Positions 1 to 8,344 of a DNA stretch of 64,000 bases are shown piece by piece (the first letter of the stretch is position 1; every line of letters starts with the position of its first letter). Origin of the DNA: SAR202 cluster bacterium bin87. Its GTDB lineage: Bacteria; Chloroflexota; Dehalococcoidia; Lucifugimonadales; UBA3495. Both the position numbers and the translations under genes were made by a program. The notes beneath the pieces are model-generated. The model was given only the letters and a program-made list of their open reading frames with translations, was not told where the DNA came from and ran no database searches. The stretch is from positions 682,001 to 746,000 of the forward strand of contig MPNC01000001.1 of NCBI GenBank assembly GCA_002238825.1. Direction: 5' to 3'.

Positions 1-1194
1 ACCCACGAGGAGAAGGCCCAGCTTTGGAGTGAGCTGGAACCACTGCTCCCCCGCGCCGCGGCGCCCGCCACTCCGGAGCGCGAAGTGATCCAGGGGCGTG
101 CGCATGCTCCGTGGCTCAACGGAAACGGCGTGCGTGATGGCCGCAGCGGCCTTTCCGAGTCGGGCATGATGCTGCTGGTCAGCGCCCAGGATAAAGCCGA
201 GGCGCTGGAAGCCGACCGCGGCGGCGCCGACATCATCGATTTGAAAAACCTGCAAGAAGCCTTGGTGGGCTCTGCCCATCCCAGTCTGGTCAGGGAAGTG
301 CGGGAGATCATTCCGCCCCACAAGCACGTCAGCGTTACTCTCGGCGTCGTTCCCAACCAGCCTGGTACCGTGGCCATGGCCGTGCACGCGGCGGCGATGA
401 TGGACGCCACTTCCGTCAAGGTGGGTTTCCAGGTCGCGGACTACGATATGGCGGTCGAGGTGCTGCGGGAATCCCGTGCCGCCATCGGCAACGCCGAAAC
501 CAAGTTGATCGGCTCGCTGTTCGCTGACAACCTGCTCTTCGAGGGAGGCCTCGACCCTCACCTCATGGTCAACTTGGCCATCGACGGCGAGTGCGACGGC
601 TTCCTCATCGACACCCTGACCAAGGACGGTCGCAACCTGTTCGACTTCATGCCTGAACCCGTGCTCCGTGACATGGTCATGCACGCGAAACAGGAAGGCC
701 TGAGCACTGCGCTCAGCGGTCATCTCAAGCTGGAAAACCTGGACGAACTGGCCCGCATCAATCCCGACATCGTAGGCGTTCGCGGTGCCGTGTGTTCCAG
801 CGGCGAGCGGGACCGCGCTGTGGCCTGGGAGGCGGTGGCCTACTTCAAGGAGCAATTGGACCTCCGCAAGAGCGGCCTGATTGACGTGCGCGCCCCGGTC
901 GGCGCTGCACCCCGTGGCAACGGCTACGGGAACGGCAATGGAAACGGAAACGGTAACGGCTGGACCGTGATCGATGGCCGTGGCAAGAACTGCGCCGGCG
1001 TCATTGCAGCGCTGAGCCGCCAGATGGAATACGACCGCAGTTCCTTTATCGAGGCGATCCTCCACGACGCGCTCAACATCTACGACGTCATCTACTGGGC
1101 CGAGCAGGCCGGACACCGCCTGTTGACCCAGCGCAAGGAAAACGACGGCACCCTGCGGGTGTTGATTGAGCCTTACGGCAACGGCAGTCACTGA
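1..1194 (+). CDS. MfnB-like (5-formylfuran-3-yl)methyl phosphate synthase fused to a TusA-like domain (5' end outside window)
   Basis: The middle of this protein matches the MfnB/DUF556 TIM barrel, which condenses two glyceraldehyde-3-phosphates to the furan precursor of methanofuran. Counting from the GTG at 85, that domain covers residues 28-260. The expected catalytic residues are visible: Asp52 and Lys54 in GGADIIDLKN, Lys112 in TSVKVGFQ, and Asp176 and Lys180 in IDTLTKDG, followed by the family hallmark GVRGAVC near 231-237. A Gly/Asn linker (278-292) then leads to about 70 residues resembling TusA/SirA sulfur-carrier domains, with Cys303 in a GRGKNC motif. A stand-alone MfnB could start at ATG 166, but the reading frame is open and coding-like back to base 1, so the real protein probably has another domain upstream. 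No other methanofuran genes are in the window. The MfnB call is fairly firm; the TusA call is by pattern only. Confidence 0.75.
   Translation, partial: THEEKAQLWSELEPLLPRAAAPATPEREVIQGRAHAPWLNGNGVRDGRSGLSESGMMLLVSAQDKAEALEADRGGADIIDLKNLQEALVGSAHPSLVREVREIIPPHKHVSVTLGVVPNQPGTVAMAVHAAAMMDATSVKVGFQVADYDMAVEVLRESRAAIGNAETKLIGSLFADNLLFEGGLDPHLMVNLAIDGECDGFLIDTLTKDGRNLFDFMPEPVLRDMVMHAKQEGLSTALSGHLKLENLDELARINPDIVGVRGAVCSSGERDRAVAWEAVAYFKEQLDLRKSGLIDVRAPVGAAPRGNGYGNGNGNGNGNGWTVIDGRGKNCAGVIAALSRQMEYDRSSFIEAILHDALNIYDVIYWAEQAGHRLLTQRKENDGTLRVLIEPYGNGSH
916..960 (+). repeat. In-frame GGN-AAY hexanucleotide repeat coding a Gly-Asn linker
   Basis: About seven GGN AAC/AAT/TAC hexamers run in frame and encode alternating Gly and Asn between the two domains of the MfnB-TusA protein. 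A similar Gly/Asn tract occurs at the C-terminus of the small protein at 16711-17067. Hexamer repeats of this sort can change length by slippage without breaking the frame. Confidence 0.7.
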
Positions 1195-1236
1195 CGGTCT
1201 GCCGCCAGTGGCGCGGCACGTTCAGAGATATTCAAC

Positions 1237-1266
1237 GGGGCGGGAGTGATCCCGTCCCAGCCTTTT
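1237..1266 (+). terminator. Hairpin terminator after the MfnB-TusA gene
   Basis: GGGCGGGA, loop gtga, and TCCCGTCCC form a stem with one bulged base, followed by a short pyrimidine tract containing TTTT. It lies 43 bases after the stop codon and just before the next promoter. Confidence 0.5.
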
Positions 1267-1281
1267 CCCGTTTGGAGTTCG

Positions 1282-1310
1282 TTGACCGCGTTTTCAGGCC
1301 GCCATATAAT
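1282..1310 (+). promoter_or_regulatory. Sigma-70-type promoter for the molybdenum hydroxylase operon
   Basis: TTGACC (1282-1287) and TATAAT (1305-1310) are separated by exactly 17 bp. The expected start near 1317 gives a leader of about 70 nt ending in a GAGGGAGGG ribosome site before ATG 1388. Confidence 0.65.
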
Positions 1311-1387
1311 CCCCGCAGACCGACGCTGAGCAGGAACGCTCGTACCTGAAAAGTACGCTGTACTGGCGTCGGCGAGGGAGGGCTTAT

Positions 1388-2308
1388 ATGGCTCGTTTCG
1401 ACTATCTGGAGCCGCACTCTTTGGATGAGGCGCTCGGGATGCTGGAGAAACACGGCGCCCGAGCGCGTCTCGTTGCCGGCAGCACCGATTTCCTGGTTCG
1501 ATGGCGTACCGGTGTGTGGCGACCCGAGATTGTGGTCTGCATGCAGCACGTACCCGGATTGGACGGTCTGCAGTTCAACGATGACGACGGCCTGTCCATC
1601 GGCGCAATGGTCACTGTCCAGGACATCGAGCAGAATGACATCGTGCGGACCCGCTATCCCGCATTGGCTGCTGGCGCCACCGCCTTTGCCGGTGTTCAGG
1701 TGCGCAATCTCGCCACCGCTGTCGGCAACGTTTGCAATGCCTCGCCGGCCGGGGACACGCTCCCCGCGTTGCTGGCCTACGACGCCCAATGCCGTATCGT
1801 GAACTCCAACGGGGAGCGCTGGGCGCCTTTGACCGAAGTTTTCGTCGGGCCGGGTCAAACCGCGGTCGGCGCGGGAGAGATTATGACGGAACTCCGGCTA
1901 CCGACTCCGCCGCCGAACTCGGGCGGCCTGTACATCAAGCACAGTCCCCGGGGCGCGATGGACATATCCGCCGTGGGCGCCGCTTCCGTGATGAGTTTGG
2001 CATCCGACGGGACCTGCGCCTCGGTCAGGATCGCATTGGGCGCCGTGGCCCCCACGCCCATACGGGCCTTCGGAGCCGAGGGACGTCTGATCGGCCAGGT
2101 TCCTACGGACGAAAACATTGCCGAATCCGCGCGGCTGGCGGCGCAGTCTTCGCGTCCCATCGCCGACGTGCGAAGCGGCGCGGAGTATCGCCGGGAAATC
2201 GCCCAGGTCCTCACCGAACGTACCCTGCGACACGCCGCGCTCACCGCGCTCGGCGACGTTCCCGATTTTGACGATGTCCGACGCCTGGCCGTGCAAACTG
2301 CCTGGTAA
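1388..2308 (+). CDS. FAD-binding (medium) subunit of a xanthine dehydrogenase-family molybdenum hydroxylase
   Basis: This 306-residue protein carries the flavin that passes electrons from the 2Fe-2S subunit to an acceptor in CoxM/XdhB-type enzymes. The FAD pyrophosphate motif AGSTDFL is near residues 31-37. The second flavin motif, VRNLATAVGN followed by SPAGDTLP, is near 103-125. Length is normal for the family (about 280-300). It is the first gene of a three-gene operon, with the small subunit 20 bp and the large subunit about 530 bp downstream. A GAGGGAGGG ribosome site lies just before the ATG, and a good promoter lies upstream. The substrate cannot be read from this subunit. Confidence 0.9.
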   Translation: MARFDYLEPHSLDEALGMLEKHGARARLVAGSTDFLVRWRTGVWRPEIVVCMQHVPGLDGLQFNDDDGLSIGAMVTVQDIEQNDIVRTRYPALAAGATAFAGVQVRNLATAVGNVCNASPAGDTLPALLAYDAQCRIVNSNGERWAPLTEVFVGPGQTAVGAGEIMTELRLPTPPPNSGGLYIKHSPRGAMDISAVGAASVMSLASDGTCASVRIALGAVAPTPIRAFGAEGRLIGQVPTDENIAESARLAAQSSRPIADVRSGAEYRREIAQVLTERTLRHAALTALGDVPDFDDVRRLAVQTAW

Positions 2309-2328
2309 CCGGCCGCGAGGTTGACAAC

Positions 2329-2805
2329 ATGAAACAGCCGCTCAATCTGAACATCAACGGCGAAAACCGGTTGATGCTGGTGGAACCGTACTACTCCCTG
2401 CTGGACTGCCTGCGCGACGACGCTCAGTTGACGGGAGCCAAGAAAGGCTGCGACGAGGGCGACTGCGGAGCGTGCACGGTGCTGATGGACGGCAAGCCCG
2501 TGACCTCATGCCTGGTATTGGCCCACAGCGCCCATGATTCCGCCATCACCACTATTGAGGGACTGGCCGACGTGGATGGTCTGAGTCCCGTGCAAAAAGC
2601 GTTCGTGGAACATGGCGGCCTGCAATGTGGCTTCTGCATCCCCGGATTGATCATGTCGGCCACGGGCTTCTTGCAGGAGAATCCGAACCCGACGGAGGAG
2701 GATGTCCGTTTCGCCATCGGCGGCAATCTGTGCCGGTGCACCGGGTACGCTCGCGTCGTGGAAGCCGTCATGGCTGCGGCTCAGGAAATCAGGGAAACCA
2801 GCTAA
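2329..2805 (+). CDS. 2Fe-2S (small) subunit of a xanthine dehydrogenase-family molybdenum hydroxylase
   Basis: This is the 158-residue electron-transfer subunit with two [2Fe-2S] clusters. The N-terminal plant-type ferredoxin ligands are Cys41, Cys46, Cys49 and Cys61 (in GCDEGDCGACTV and SCL). The C-terminal helical-domain ligands are Cys100, Cys103, Cys135 and Cys137 (CGFC and CRCTGY). All eight ligands are present and the length is standard. It sits between the flavin and molybdopterin subunits, the usual medium-small-large order of cox/xdh-type operons. Confidence 0.95.
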   Translation: MKQPLNLNINGENRLMLVEPYYSLLDCLRDDAQLTGAKKGCDEGDCGACTVLMDGKPVTSCLVLAHSAHDSAITTIEGLADVDGLSPVQKAFVEHGGLQCGFCIPGLIMSATGFLQENPNPTEEDVRFAIGGNLCRCTGYARVVEAVMAAAQEIRETS

Positions 2806-2837
2806 TCGTCCCGCTCCGGCAGCGATGGAGGCAACTC

Positions 2838-5120
2838 ATGACAACGCAGTTCAAAGTTCTGGAACGCAACTACCCTCGCGTCGACGCGTATGAAAAAGTT
2901 ACCGGGCGCGCCACGTACGCTTCCGATGTGTATCTTCCGGGAATGCTGGCCTGCAAGTTGCTGCCCAGCACGCGAAGCCACGCCCGCATCGTGCGGCTGG
3001 ACACCAGCAAGGCCGCGTCGCATCCTGGGGTGAGGTGCGTCGTCACGGGTACGGATTTCCCGGATTTCCGGTTCGGCTCCGGCGCTTTGCGCGACCGGTA
3101 CGTTATGCCGCGTGAGGTGGTCAACTTCGTCGGCGAGCCGATCGCTGCAGTAGCGGCTGACGACGAAGCCGCCGCGCAGGAAGCAATCGAACTCATCGAG
3201 GTCGAGTACGAGGACCTGCCCGCAGTGGTAAACCCATTGTCGGCCATCGGGTCCGGAGCCGCCACAGTGCATCCGGAGTTGGAGAACTACGAAGGATACG
3301 GGTTCACCCTGGGACATAACGTCAGCACGTTGCTGGACGCCGACCGGGGCGACGTTGATCAGGCATTCCGGGACGCCGACGTGGTGGTGGAGGACGTATA
3401 TCGTTCCCAGGGGATCAACCAGGGGTTCCTGGAACCGATGGCCTGCGTCGCGGATGTCGAACCCAATGGCCGGCTGGTCATTTACGCTTCGACCCAGGGC
3501 CCGTACCAGATCCGGGCGGCGCTGGCGAGCGTCCTGGAAATTCCGGTGTCCCGAATCCGGGTCGTGGCGATGGAACTCGGCGGCGGGTTTGGCGCCAAGC
3601 TGAGGCTCGCTTTCGAGGCGTTCCCGGCCCTGTTGGCGATGAAAACCGGGCGACCCGTGAAGCTGGTGAACACCCGCGAGGAAGTCTTCACCATGAACGG
3701 GCCCCGGCTCCCGGTGACCAACTATATCCGGTCCGGCGTAATGCAGGACGGTACCATAGTCGCCCGCGAGGCCTACACGATTTTCGACGTGGGAGCGTAC
3801 CTGGGAGCGGGTCCCAACTCCGGCATTGGTCACGGCATCGGCGCTTACCGGGTTCCCAACTTCCGGCTGCGCTCCTACGGCGTATATACCAACAAGATCT
3901 ACGTGGGATCGTACCGGGCCTCCGGGGTCGCCGACATGACCTTCGCCGTCGAGTCCCACATGGATCGTATCGCCCATGAATTGGGAATCGACCCGTACGA
4001 CTTGCGCGTCAAGAATGCCCTGCGGGAAGGCGATGTCTCCGTGAGCGGAGCGGTCGTCCCCACCAATGGGCTTATGAACACTCTCGAGGCCATCAGGGAA
4101 AAGATCGATTGGCCGCGCGACCTGGAGGACGGCCACGGCGTGGGATTGGCCTTGTGCGAGTGGAGGAGCGGCAGCGGCCCTTCGACAGCGGCGATCAGCG
4201 TCAACGATGACGGCACGGTGAGCTTGCTGACCGGTTCGGTGGATATCTCGGGCAGCGACACCTCCCTGGCGGCCATAGCAGCCGAGGCGTTGGGTATCCC
4301 GATGGAAAACGTGGTCGTTTCCAAACGCGACACAGATCAAGCGCCGTACACCGGGCAATCGGGTGGCAGCCGCATCGTTTACAGCCAGGGCACTGCGGTG
4401 CAGCGCGCGGCCGAGAACACTGTCGAAAAACTGACGGCCCTCGCGGCCGAGCGACTGGGCCTCCCCGAGGATGCTCTGGGATGTGAAGACGGCCGCATCT
4501 ACGTGATGGACAACGAACCGCAGGGCCTCACCTTCGCGCAGTTGGCGGCCGCCAGCATCACGTCGCGTGGCGGACCGATCATCGGCACCGCTTCGCTGTC
4601 CAGCATGCCCTACACTCCGGTATTCGCCGCCCAGGCAGCCGAGGTCAAGGTCGACCGGGCAACCGGACAGGTCAAAGTGCTCCGCTACATTCAGGCCCAG
4701 GACGTCGGGACTGCCATCAACCCCATGGCTGTCGAAGGGCAGCTTGACGGCGGGGTCGTGCAGGGGATTGGCCGGGCCCTGACCGAAGACCAGCAGTTCG
4801 ACCCGGAGACGGGCGCCGTTCGGAACCCATCGTTCGCCTCGTATCTGATGCCTCTGGCAATCGACCTTCCCGAACTCGAGAACGTGCTCATCAACGTCCC
4901 GGCGCCGGACGGACCCTTCGGCGCGCGCGCGGTGGCGGAACCCCCCGGATTCGGTCCGCCGGCCGCCATAGCCAACGCGGTATACGACGCCGTGGGTGTC
5001 CGCATCAAGGAGTTGCCGTTATCCGGCGAGCGGGTGCTCGCCGCCCTGAACGGCCAGAACGCGGAAATCGACTTCGACGTTGATGCCCTCAGGCGAGCGG
5101 AGGGTGTTGCCGCCGACTAA
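2838..5120 (+). CDS. Molybdopterin-binding (large) subunit of a xanthine dehydrogenase-family hydroxylase
   Basis: This 760-residue catalytic subunit binds molybdopterin and hydroxylates its substrate with water-derived oxygen. Visible motifs include GGGFGAK in the first molybdopterin region and AVAEPP near the C-terminus, carrying the conserved catalytic Glu. The loop that in form I CO dehydrogenase reads AYxCSFR is here YVGSYRASG, so this is not a canonical aerobic CO dehydrogenase. A purine, nicotinate, aldehyde or other heterocycle substrate is more likely, but which one is unknown. I chose ATG 2838 because a GATGGAGG ribosome site precedes it and the homologous start FKVLERNYPRVDAYEKVTG follows at once. 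The open frame to 2625 only shadows the upstream gene. Cofactor supply could come from moaA/moaC at 36-37 kb. Confidence 0.9.
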   Translation: MTTQFKVLERNYPRVDAYEKVTGRATYASDVYLPGMLACKLLPSTRSHARIVRLDTSKAASHPGVRCVVTGTDFPDFRFGSGALRDRYVMPREVVNFVGEPIAAVAADDEAAAQEAIELIEVEYEDLPAVVNPLSAIGSGAATVHPELENYEGYGFTLGHNVSTLLDADRGDVDQAFRDADVVVEDVYRSQGINQGFLEPMACVADVEPNGRLVIYASTQGPYQIRAALASVLEIPVSRIRVVAMELGGGFGAKLRLAFEAFPALLAMKTGRPVKLVNTREEVFTMNGPRLPVTNYIRSGVMQDGTIVAREAYTIFDVGAYLGAGPNSGIGHGIGAYRVPNFRLRSYGVYTNKIYVGSYRASGVADMTFAVESHMDRIAHELGIDPYDLRVKNALREGDVSVSGAVVPTNGLMNTLEAIREKIDWPRDLEDGHGVGLALCEWRSGSGPSTAAISVNDDGTVSLLTGSVDISGSDTSLAAIAAEALGIPMENVVVSKRDTDQAPYTGQSGGSRIVYSQGTAVQRAAENTVEKLTALAAERLGLPEDALGCEDGRIYVMDNEPQGLTFAQLAAASITSRGGPIIGTASLSSMPYTPVFAAQAAEVKVDRATGQVKVLRYIQAQDVGTAINPMAVEGQLDGGVVQGIGRALTEDQQFDPETGAVRNPSFASYLMPLAIDLPELENVLINVPAPDGPFGARAVAEPPGFGPPAAIANAVYDAVGVRIKELPLSGERVLAALNGQNAEIDFDVDALRRAEGVAAD

Positions 5121-5144
5121 ACGGCGTCAGGATTTGGACCCGAC

Positions 5145-5170
5145 GCGGGGTGGGCGCAGGCCCGCCCCGC
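5145..5170. terminator. Hairpin between convergent genes
   Basis: An 11-bp stem, GCGGGGTGGGC with GCCCGCCCCGC (one G-U pair), has a four-base loop. It lies between the convergent stops at 5120 and 5180. There is no clear T tract, so terminator function is inferred from position and stability. Confidence 0.45.
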
Positions 5171-5179
5171 ATCTCCGCC

Positions 5180-5599
5180 TCAGTCGGACCGTCCGTACAC
5201 GTGCGACGGCGTCACCAGGACTGCGTAGCGACGGTCGTCCCGCATCGCCTGGTCGTACTCAGGCCAGTTGGGATGCTCTTCTCCCGCGGCGGTTCGGTAC
5301 ACGTCGCGCAGCGTTTCCCGGTATTCGTCGGCCGAGGCTTCGTTGACCCCGACCAGCCTGGCCTCCCCTTCCAGGACCAGGAAGTTGCGCCAGTCGCCGG
5401 TGCCGACCAGGATCGTGCAGCGAGAGTCTCGCCGCAGATTCCGGAGCTTGGCACGGTCGGCAGTGGTCGTAAAGGCCACTCCGTTCCCGTACAGGCCGCA
5501 AGTAACAATGCTCATCTGTCCGGCGCCGTTGCGGCGGAAAGTGGTCAACGCGCCATTGTGATTGCCCGTTAAAAACTGGCGTTGCGCTTCGGTTAGCAT
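5180..5599 (-). CDS. PPOX-class (pyridoxamine 5'-phosphate oxidase fold) FMN/F420-binding protein
   Basis: This 139-residue protein has the split-barrel PPOX fold: an N-terminal TEAQRQFLTGNHNGALTTFRRNG stretch split over two strands, VAFTTTADRAKLRNL with the phosphate-contacting region, and the late HPNWPEYDQAMRDDRRYAVLVTP segment typical of Rv1155-like F420-dependent reductases. Members reduce small molecules or bind flavin or F420; the substrate is unknown. A strong AAGGAG ribosome site lies 7 bases before ATG 5599. It follows sbcC by 52 bp on the same strand and may be co-transcribed with it, although no functional link is obvious. Confidence 0.75.
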   Translation of the reverse strand: MLTEAQRQFLTGNHNGALTTFRRNGAGQMSIVTCGLYGNGVAFTTTADRAKLRNLRRDSRCTILVGTGDWRNFLVLEGEARLVGVNEASADEYRETLRDVYRTAAGEEHPNWPEYDQAMRDDRRYAVLVTPSHVYGRSD

Positions 5600-5651
5600 C
5601 GAAATCTCCTTTTGGTGGGCAGGACGCCACCGGTCAACTTGATTGGAATGG

Positions 5652-8219
5652 TCAGCTCAGCCAGAACTGCGAGCCGTCGCCGGTTTTAAGGACCTCTATC
5701 CTGACCGGGAACAGGTCTTTGAGCTCATCCAGGTGTGTGATGACGATGATCTTTTCGAAGTCATCCTGGATTGACGCGATTGCGTCCACGATGCGCTCGC
5801 GCCCGGCCGCGTCCTGGGTGCCGAAGCCTTCGTCGATGAACAGCGTCGGCAGTGGCAACCCCATGCGCTGGGCCAGCACCTTCGACAAAGCGATGCGCAG
5901 CGCCAGGTTGATGCGGAAAGCCTCGCCGCCGCTGAAAAGATCATAGCTGCGCGATCCCAGCTCGTCGCTGACCAGGATGTCCAGAGTCTCAGCCACGTTG
6001 CCGGATTGGCGCACCCGTTGAGTTTCCAGCTTGACGGCCAACCGATTGTCCGTCATGCGACCCAGCAGCAGGTTGGCCTCGGCTTCAATCCGCGGAACGG
6101 CAGCGTCGATCAGCATCGCCGGAACGCCACTGCGGCCGAAAGCGCTGTAGAGATCGGAGTAGACTCCCTGTTCCGTATTGGAGGATGACCGACGAGTTTC
6201 CAACGCATCAATCTCTTCAAGGTACGAAACCCGGCGCTCCGCGTCTCCATGCAGCCGTCCCTGCCTGGCGAGGAGCGCGTCGCGGTCGGCGAGAAGACGC
6301 TCCACGGCTTTGTGCGCATCCGCCGCCTCTCGTTCTCGCTCGGGCAGATCCGCAACCGCCGATTGAGCAGCGTCCAGGGTCGCCTGGGCGCCTTGCATCT
6401 CTTCATGGAGCCGGACCAATAGATTGTTGGTCTGGCCCAACGACGTCTCATCCGCGGGCAATCGGGCCCGCGCGTCCTGCAGTCTTCGCGACTCGTCGTC
6501 CCAGTGTTGCAGCGCTCGGACGTTCGCGGTGGCATCGTCGAGACTCTGCTCATCGTATCCGAGTGCGACGATCGCGATTTCCACTTCGTCCAAAGCAGCG
6601 CGCTCGTCAAGCGCGAAATCGTCATGGGCCAACGTTTTCTGCAGCCGTTCCAGGCGTGGCAGCGATGTTGCCAGTTGCTCAGCGGCCGCTTCGCATTGGC
6701 GCTGTTCCTGCTTCAGGCGACCTCGCTGCTGTTGGATCCGCTGCCGACGCCGGGCAAGTGAGGCGTCGCCGTCGGCAATCCGGGTTTGCAGGCCCTCGAG
6801 CCTGGCGGACAAACTTTGCAGGGACTGCTTGATTTCGTCGTGGAGGGCGAGTTTGGCCTGGATCTCGGCGTCATACCAGGCCGAAATGTCGCCGCAGGCG
6901 TGCTCGCTGAGAGGTGTCCGGCAAAGGGGGCACACCGCGCCCGCCGTGTGCATCTCCCTCTGCCGGGCCCGCAAATCAGTTCCCTCTGCGACGCAACGGC
7001 CCAGATCCGCCTGCGCCAGGGCGATGTCACGTTGCAGGTCGCCGGATTCGGCGATCTCCGTTTCCAGCGTGGTCTGGTCGGCGGCTAGAGCCGCCTCCGC
7101 CTCCGCCAATCCCAGCAACTGGCGGGCAACTTCTTTGGAGCGGTCCGCGGTCGGGCGGAGCGTGTTATCTACGTGATGCTTCAACTGTACCGCTTCGGCT
7201 GCGAGTTGCGCTTGGGTGCGCTCGACCACAGCTTGCAATTCGCTGCGTCGGTCGCGCAGCCGGTCATACTCAGCCCGTGAGACTTGCAGCCGCTCCATTT
7301 CGGATCGCGCAGACGCCAGTTCCCTTGCCCCCGCGCATATTTCCTCGGAACGCTCCTCCAGGGCTCGGGCCCGGTCGATCCGTTCCGCGATGGCGGCCGC
7401 GGAGGTTTCGGCATGCTCTATATCGGTACGGAGGTTGTCGATCCGGTGGCCCGCAGTGGCCGCTTCCACCTGCTTCTGGCGCAACGCGGCGACCGCGTCC
7501 CTCAGCCGGCCAGCATGAGCCGAAGTTTGCTCGATTGCTTCGCCCAGCCGGGAGAGCCGGACCGTTATCTCCCCGAGTTCTTCGGTGGGGTCGGGTATGG
7601 CGTCCACCAGATTGCGATTTTGCGCCAGCGCTCCCTCGGTCCGCACAACTTCCGACTGCCAGTGGTCCCGGCGCCCAGCCGCCGATATCTGTAGGGATTC
7701 GTAGAGGCTGAGGTCGAGGACGGACGCTAGGACCGCTTTTCGCTCCGCCGGTGTCTTGCGCGTAAATTCGTCCGCGCGTCCCTGCAGCAGGAACGCGGTA
7801 TTGACGAAGGTGTTGTAGTCCATTCCGACCAGGTTCTGGATTTTCCAGATGGTCTCCCGAACCGAATTGCCGCTTACGGACCGCGGATCTCCGGCGTCAT
7901 CCAGGATGAACAGGTCCACCTCGGTGCGACCTTGTCCCGTGCGGCGCCGGCGGCGAATGGCCCGATACTCCTGCCCGCGCGCCAGAAAGTCCAACTCAAC
8001 CCGGCATTCCGACTCGCCATACGCGATCAGGTCGTTGTGGTTCTGGGTGCCGGTGCGTGCCTGGCCCCACAGACACCAGGTCATGGCGTCCAGAAGCGCC
8101 GACTTGCCATGGCCGTTGGCTCCGCACAGGCAGGCTACGTGTATTCCCCTCAGATCCAACGGCGGGACATCTTCTCGGTAGCACAGAAAGTTACGGACCG
8201 AAAGCCTCAGAGGGATCAT
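5652..8219 (-). CDS. sbcC: SbcC/Rad50-type DNA repair exonuclease ATPase subunit
   Basis: This 855-residue SMC-like ATPase works with SbcD/Mre11 to cleave hairpins and process double-strand ends. The Walker A motif GANGHGKS is at residues 33-40. Long alpha-helical coiled coils flank a zinc hook CPLC at 430-433. The C-terminal half carries the ABC signature FSGGEAFRINLAL, Walker B LFIDEGFG and the H-loop VITHLD. Length is shorter than E. coli SbcC (about 1,050) because the coiled coils are shorter. The usual partner sbcD is not adjacent: a divergent ABC exporter lies upstream and a PPOX protein downstream. A TGATACAAT extended -10 box lies so close to ATG 8219 that the mRNA may be leaderless. 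Confidence 0.9.
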   Translation of the reverse strand: MIPLRLSVRNFLCYREDVPPLDLRGIHVACLCGANGHGKSALLDAMTWCLWGQARTGTQNHNDLIAYGESECRVELDFLARGQEYRAIRRRRRTGQGRTEVDLFILDDAGDPRSVSGNSVRETIWKIQNLVGMDYNTFVNTAFLLQGRADEFTRKTPAERKAVLASVLDLSLYESLQISAAGRRDHWQSEVVRTEGALAQNRNLVDAIPDPTEELGEITVRLSRLGEAIEQTSAHAGRLRDAVAALRQKQVEAATAGHRIDNLRTDIEHAETSAAAIAERIDRARALEERSEEICAGARELASARSEMERLQVSRAEYDRLRDRRSELQAVVERTQAQLAAEAVQLKHHVDNTLRPTADRSKEVARQLLGLAEAEAALAADQTTLETEIAESGDLQRDIALAQADLGRCVAEGTDLRARQREMHTAGAVCPLCRTPLSEHACGDISAWYDAEIQAKLALHDEIKQSLQSLSARLEGLQTRIADGDASLARRRQRIQQQRGRLKQEQRQCEAAAEQLATSLPRLERLQKTLAHDDFALDERAALDEVEIAIVALGYDEQSLDDATANVRALQHWDDESRRLQDARARLPADETSLGQTNNLLVRLHEEMQGAQATLDAAQSAVADLPEREREAADAHKAVERLLADRDALLARQGRLHGDAERRVSYLEEIDALETRRSSSNTEQGVYSDLYSAFGRSGVPAMLIDAAVPRIEAEANLLLGRMTDNRLAVKLETQRVRQSGNVAETLDILVSDELGSRSYDLFSGGEAFRINLALRIALSKVLAQRMGLPLPTLFIDEGFGTQDAAGRERIVDAIASIQDDFEKIIVITHLDELKDLFPVRIEVLKTGDGSQFWLS

Positions 8220-8228
8220 CGTGGGCCG

Positions 8229-8237
8229 ATTGTATCA
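8229..8237 (-). promoter_or_regulatory. Extended -10 promoter of sbcC, predicted leaderless transcript
   Basis: TGATACAAT on the minus strand matches the extended -10 form TGnTAYAAT. Its predicted start, near 8222, is only about 3 nt before the sbcC ATG at 8219, and there is no Shine-Dalgarno sequence. An identical 9-mer drives the divergent ABC gene. Confidence 0.5.
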
Positions 8238-8311
8238 CCAGGAAGATTGCATCCGGGTGGTTACGACGACGACGCCCGCCCCCTGCCCGGGAAAAGCGGT
8301 TGGACTACCAG

Positions 8312-8320
8312 TGATACAAT
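8312..8320 (+). promoter_or_regulatory. Extended -10 promoter of the ABC exporter genes
   Basis: TGATACAAT is 24 bases before ATG 8345, in the 125-bp divergent region shared with sbcC. There is no good -35 box at 16-18 bp, as expected for an extended -10 promoter. Confidence 0.5.
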
Positions 8321-8344
8321 TTTTGTCGAGGAATTCCACCGAAC

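Noticed and set aside
916-960. CRISPR or minisatellite array
   Set aside because: The hexamer repeat is in frame inside a coding region and encodes a Gly/Asn linker; no spaced repeats of CRISPR type were seen anywhere in the window.
2625-2837. N-terminal extension of the molybdopterin subunit
   Set aside because: It overlaps the 2Fe-2S subunit in another frame; the ribosome site and family start are at 2838.
2838-5120. Aerobic CO dehydrogenase (CoxL)
   Set aside because: The diagnostic AYxCSFR loop is missing; the protein shows YVGSYRASG there.
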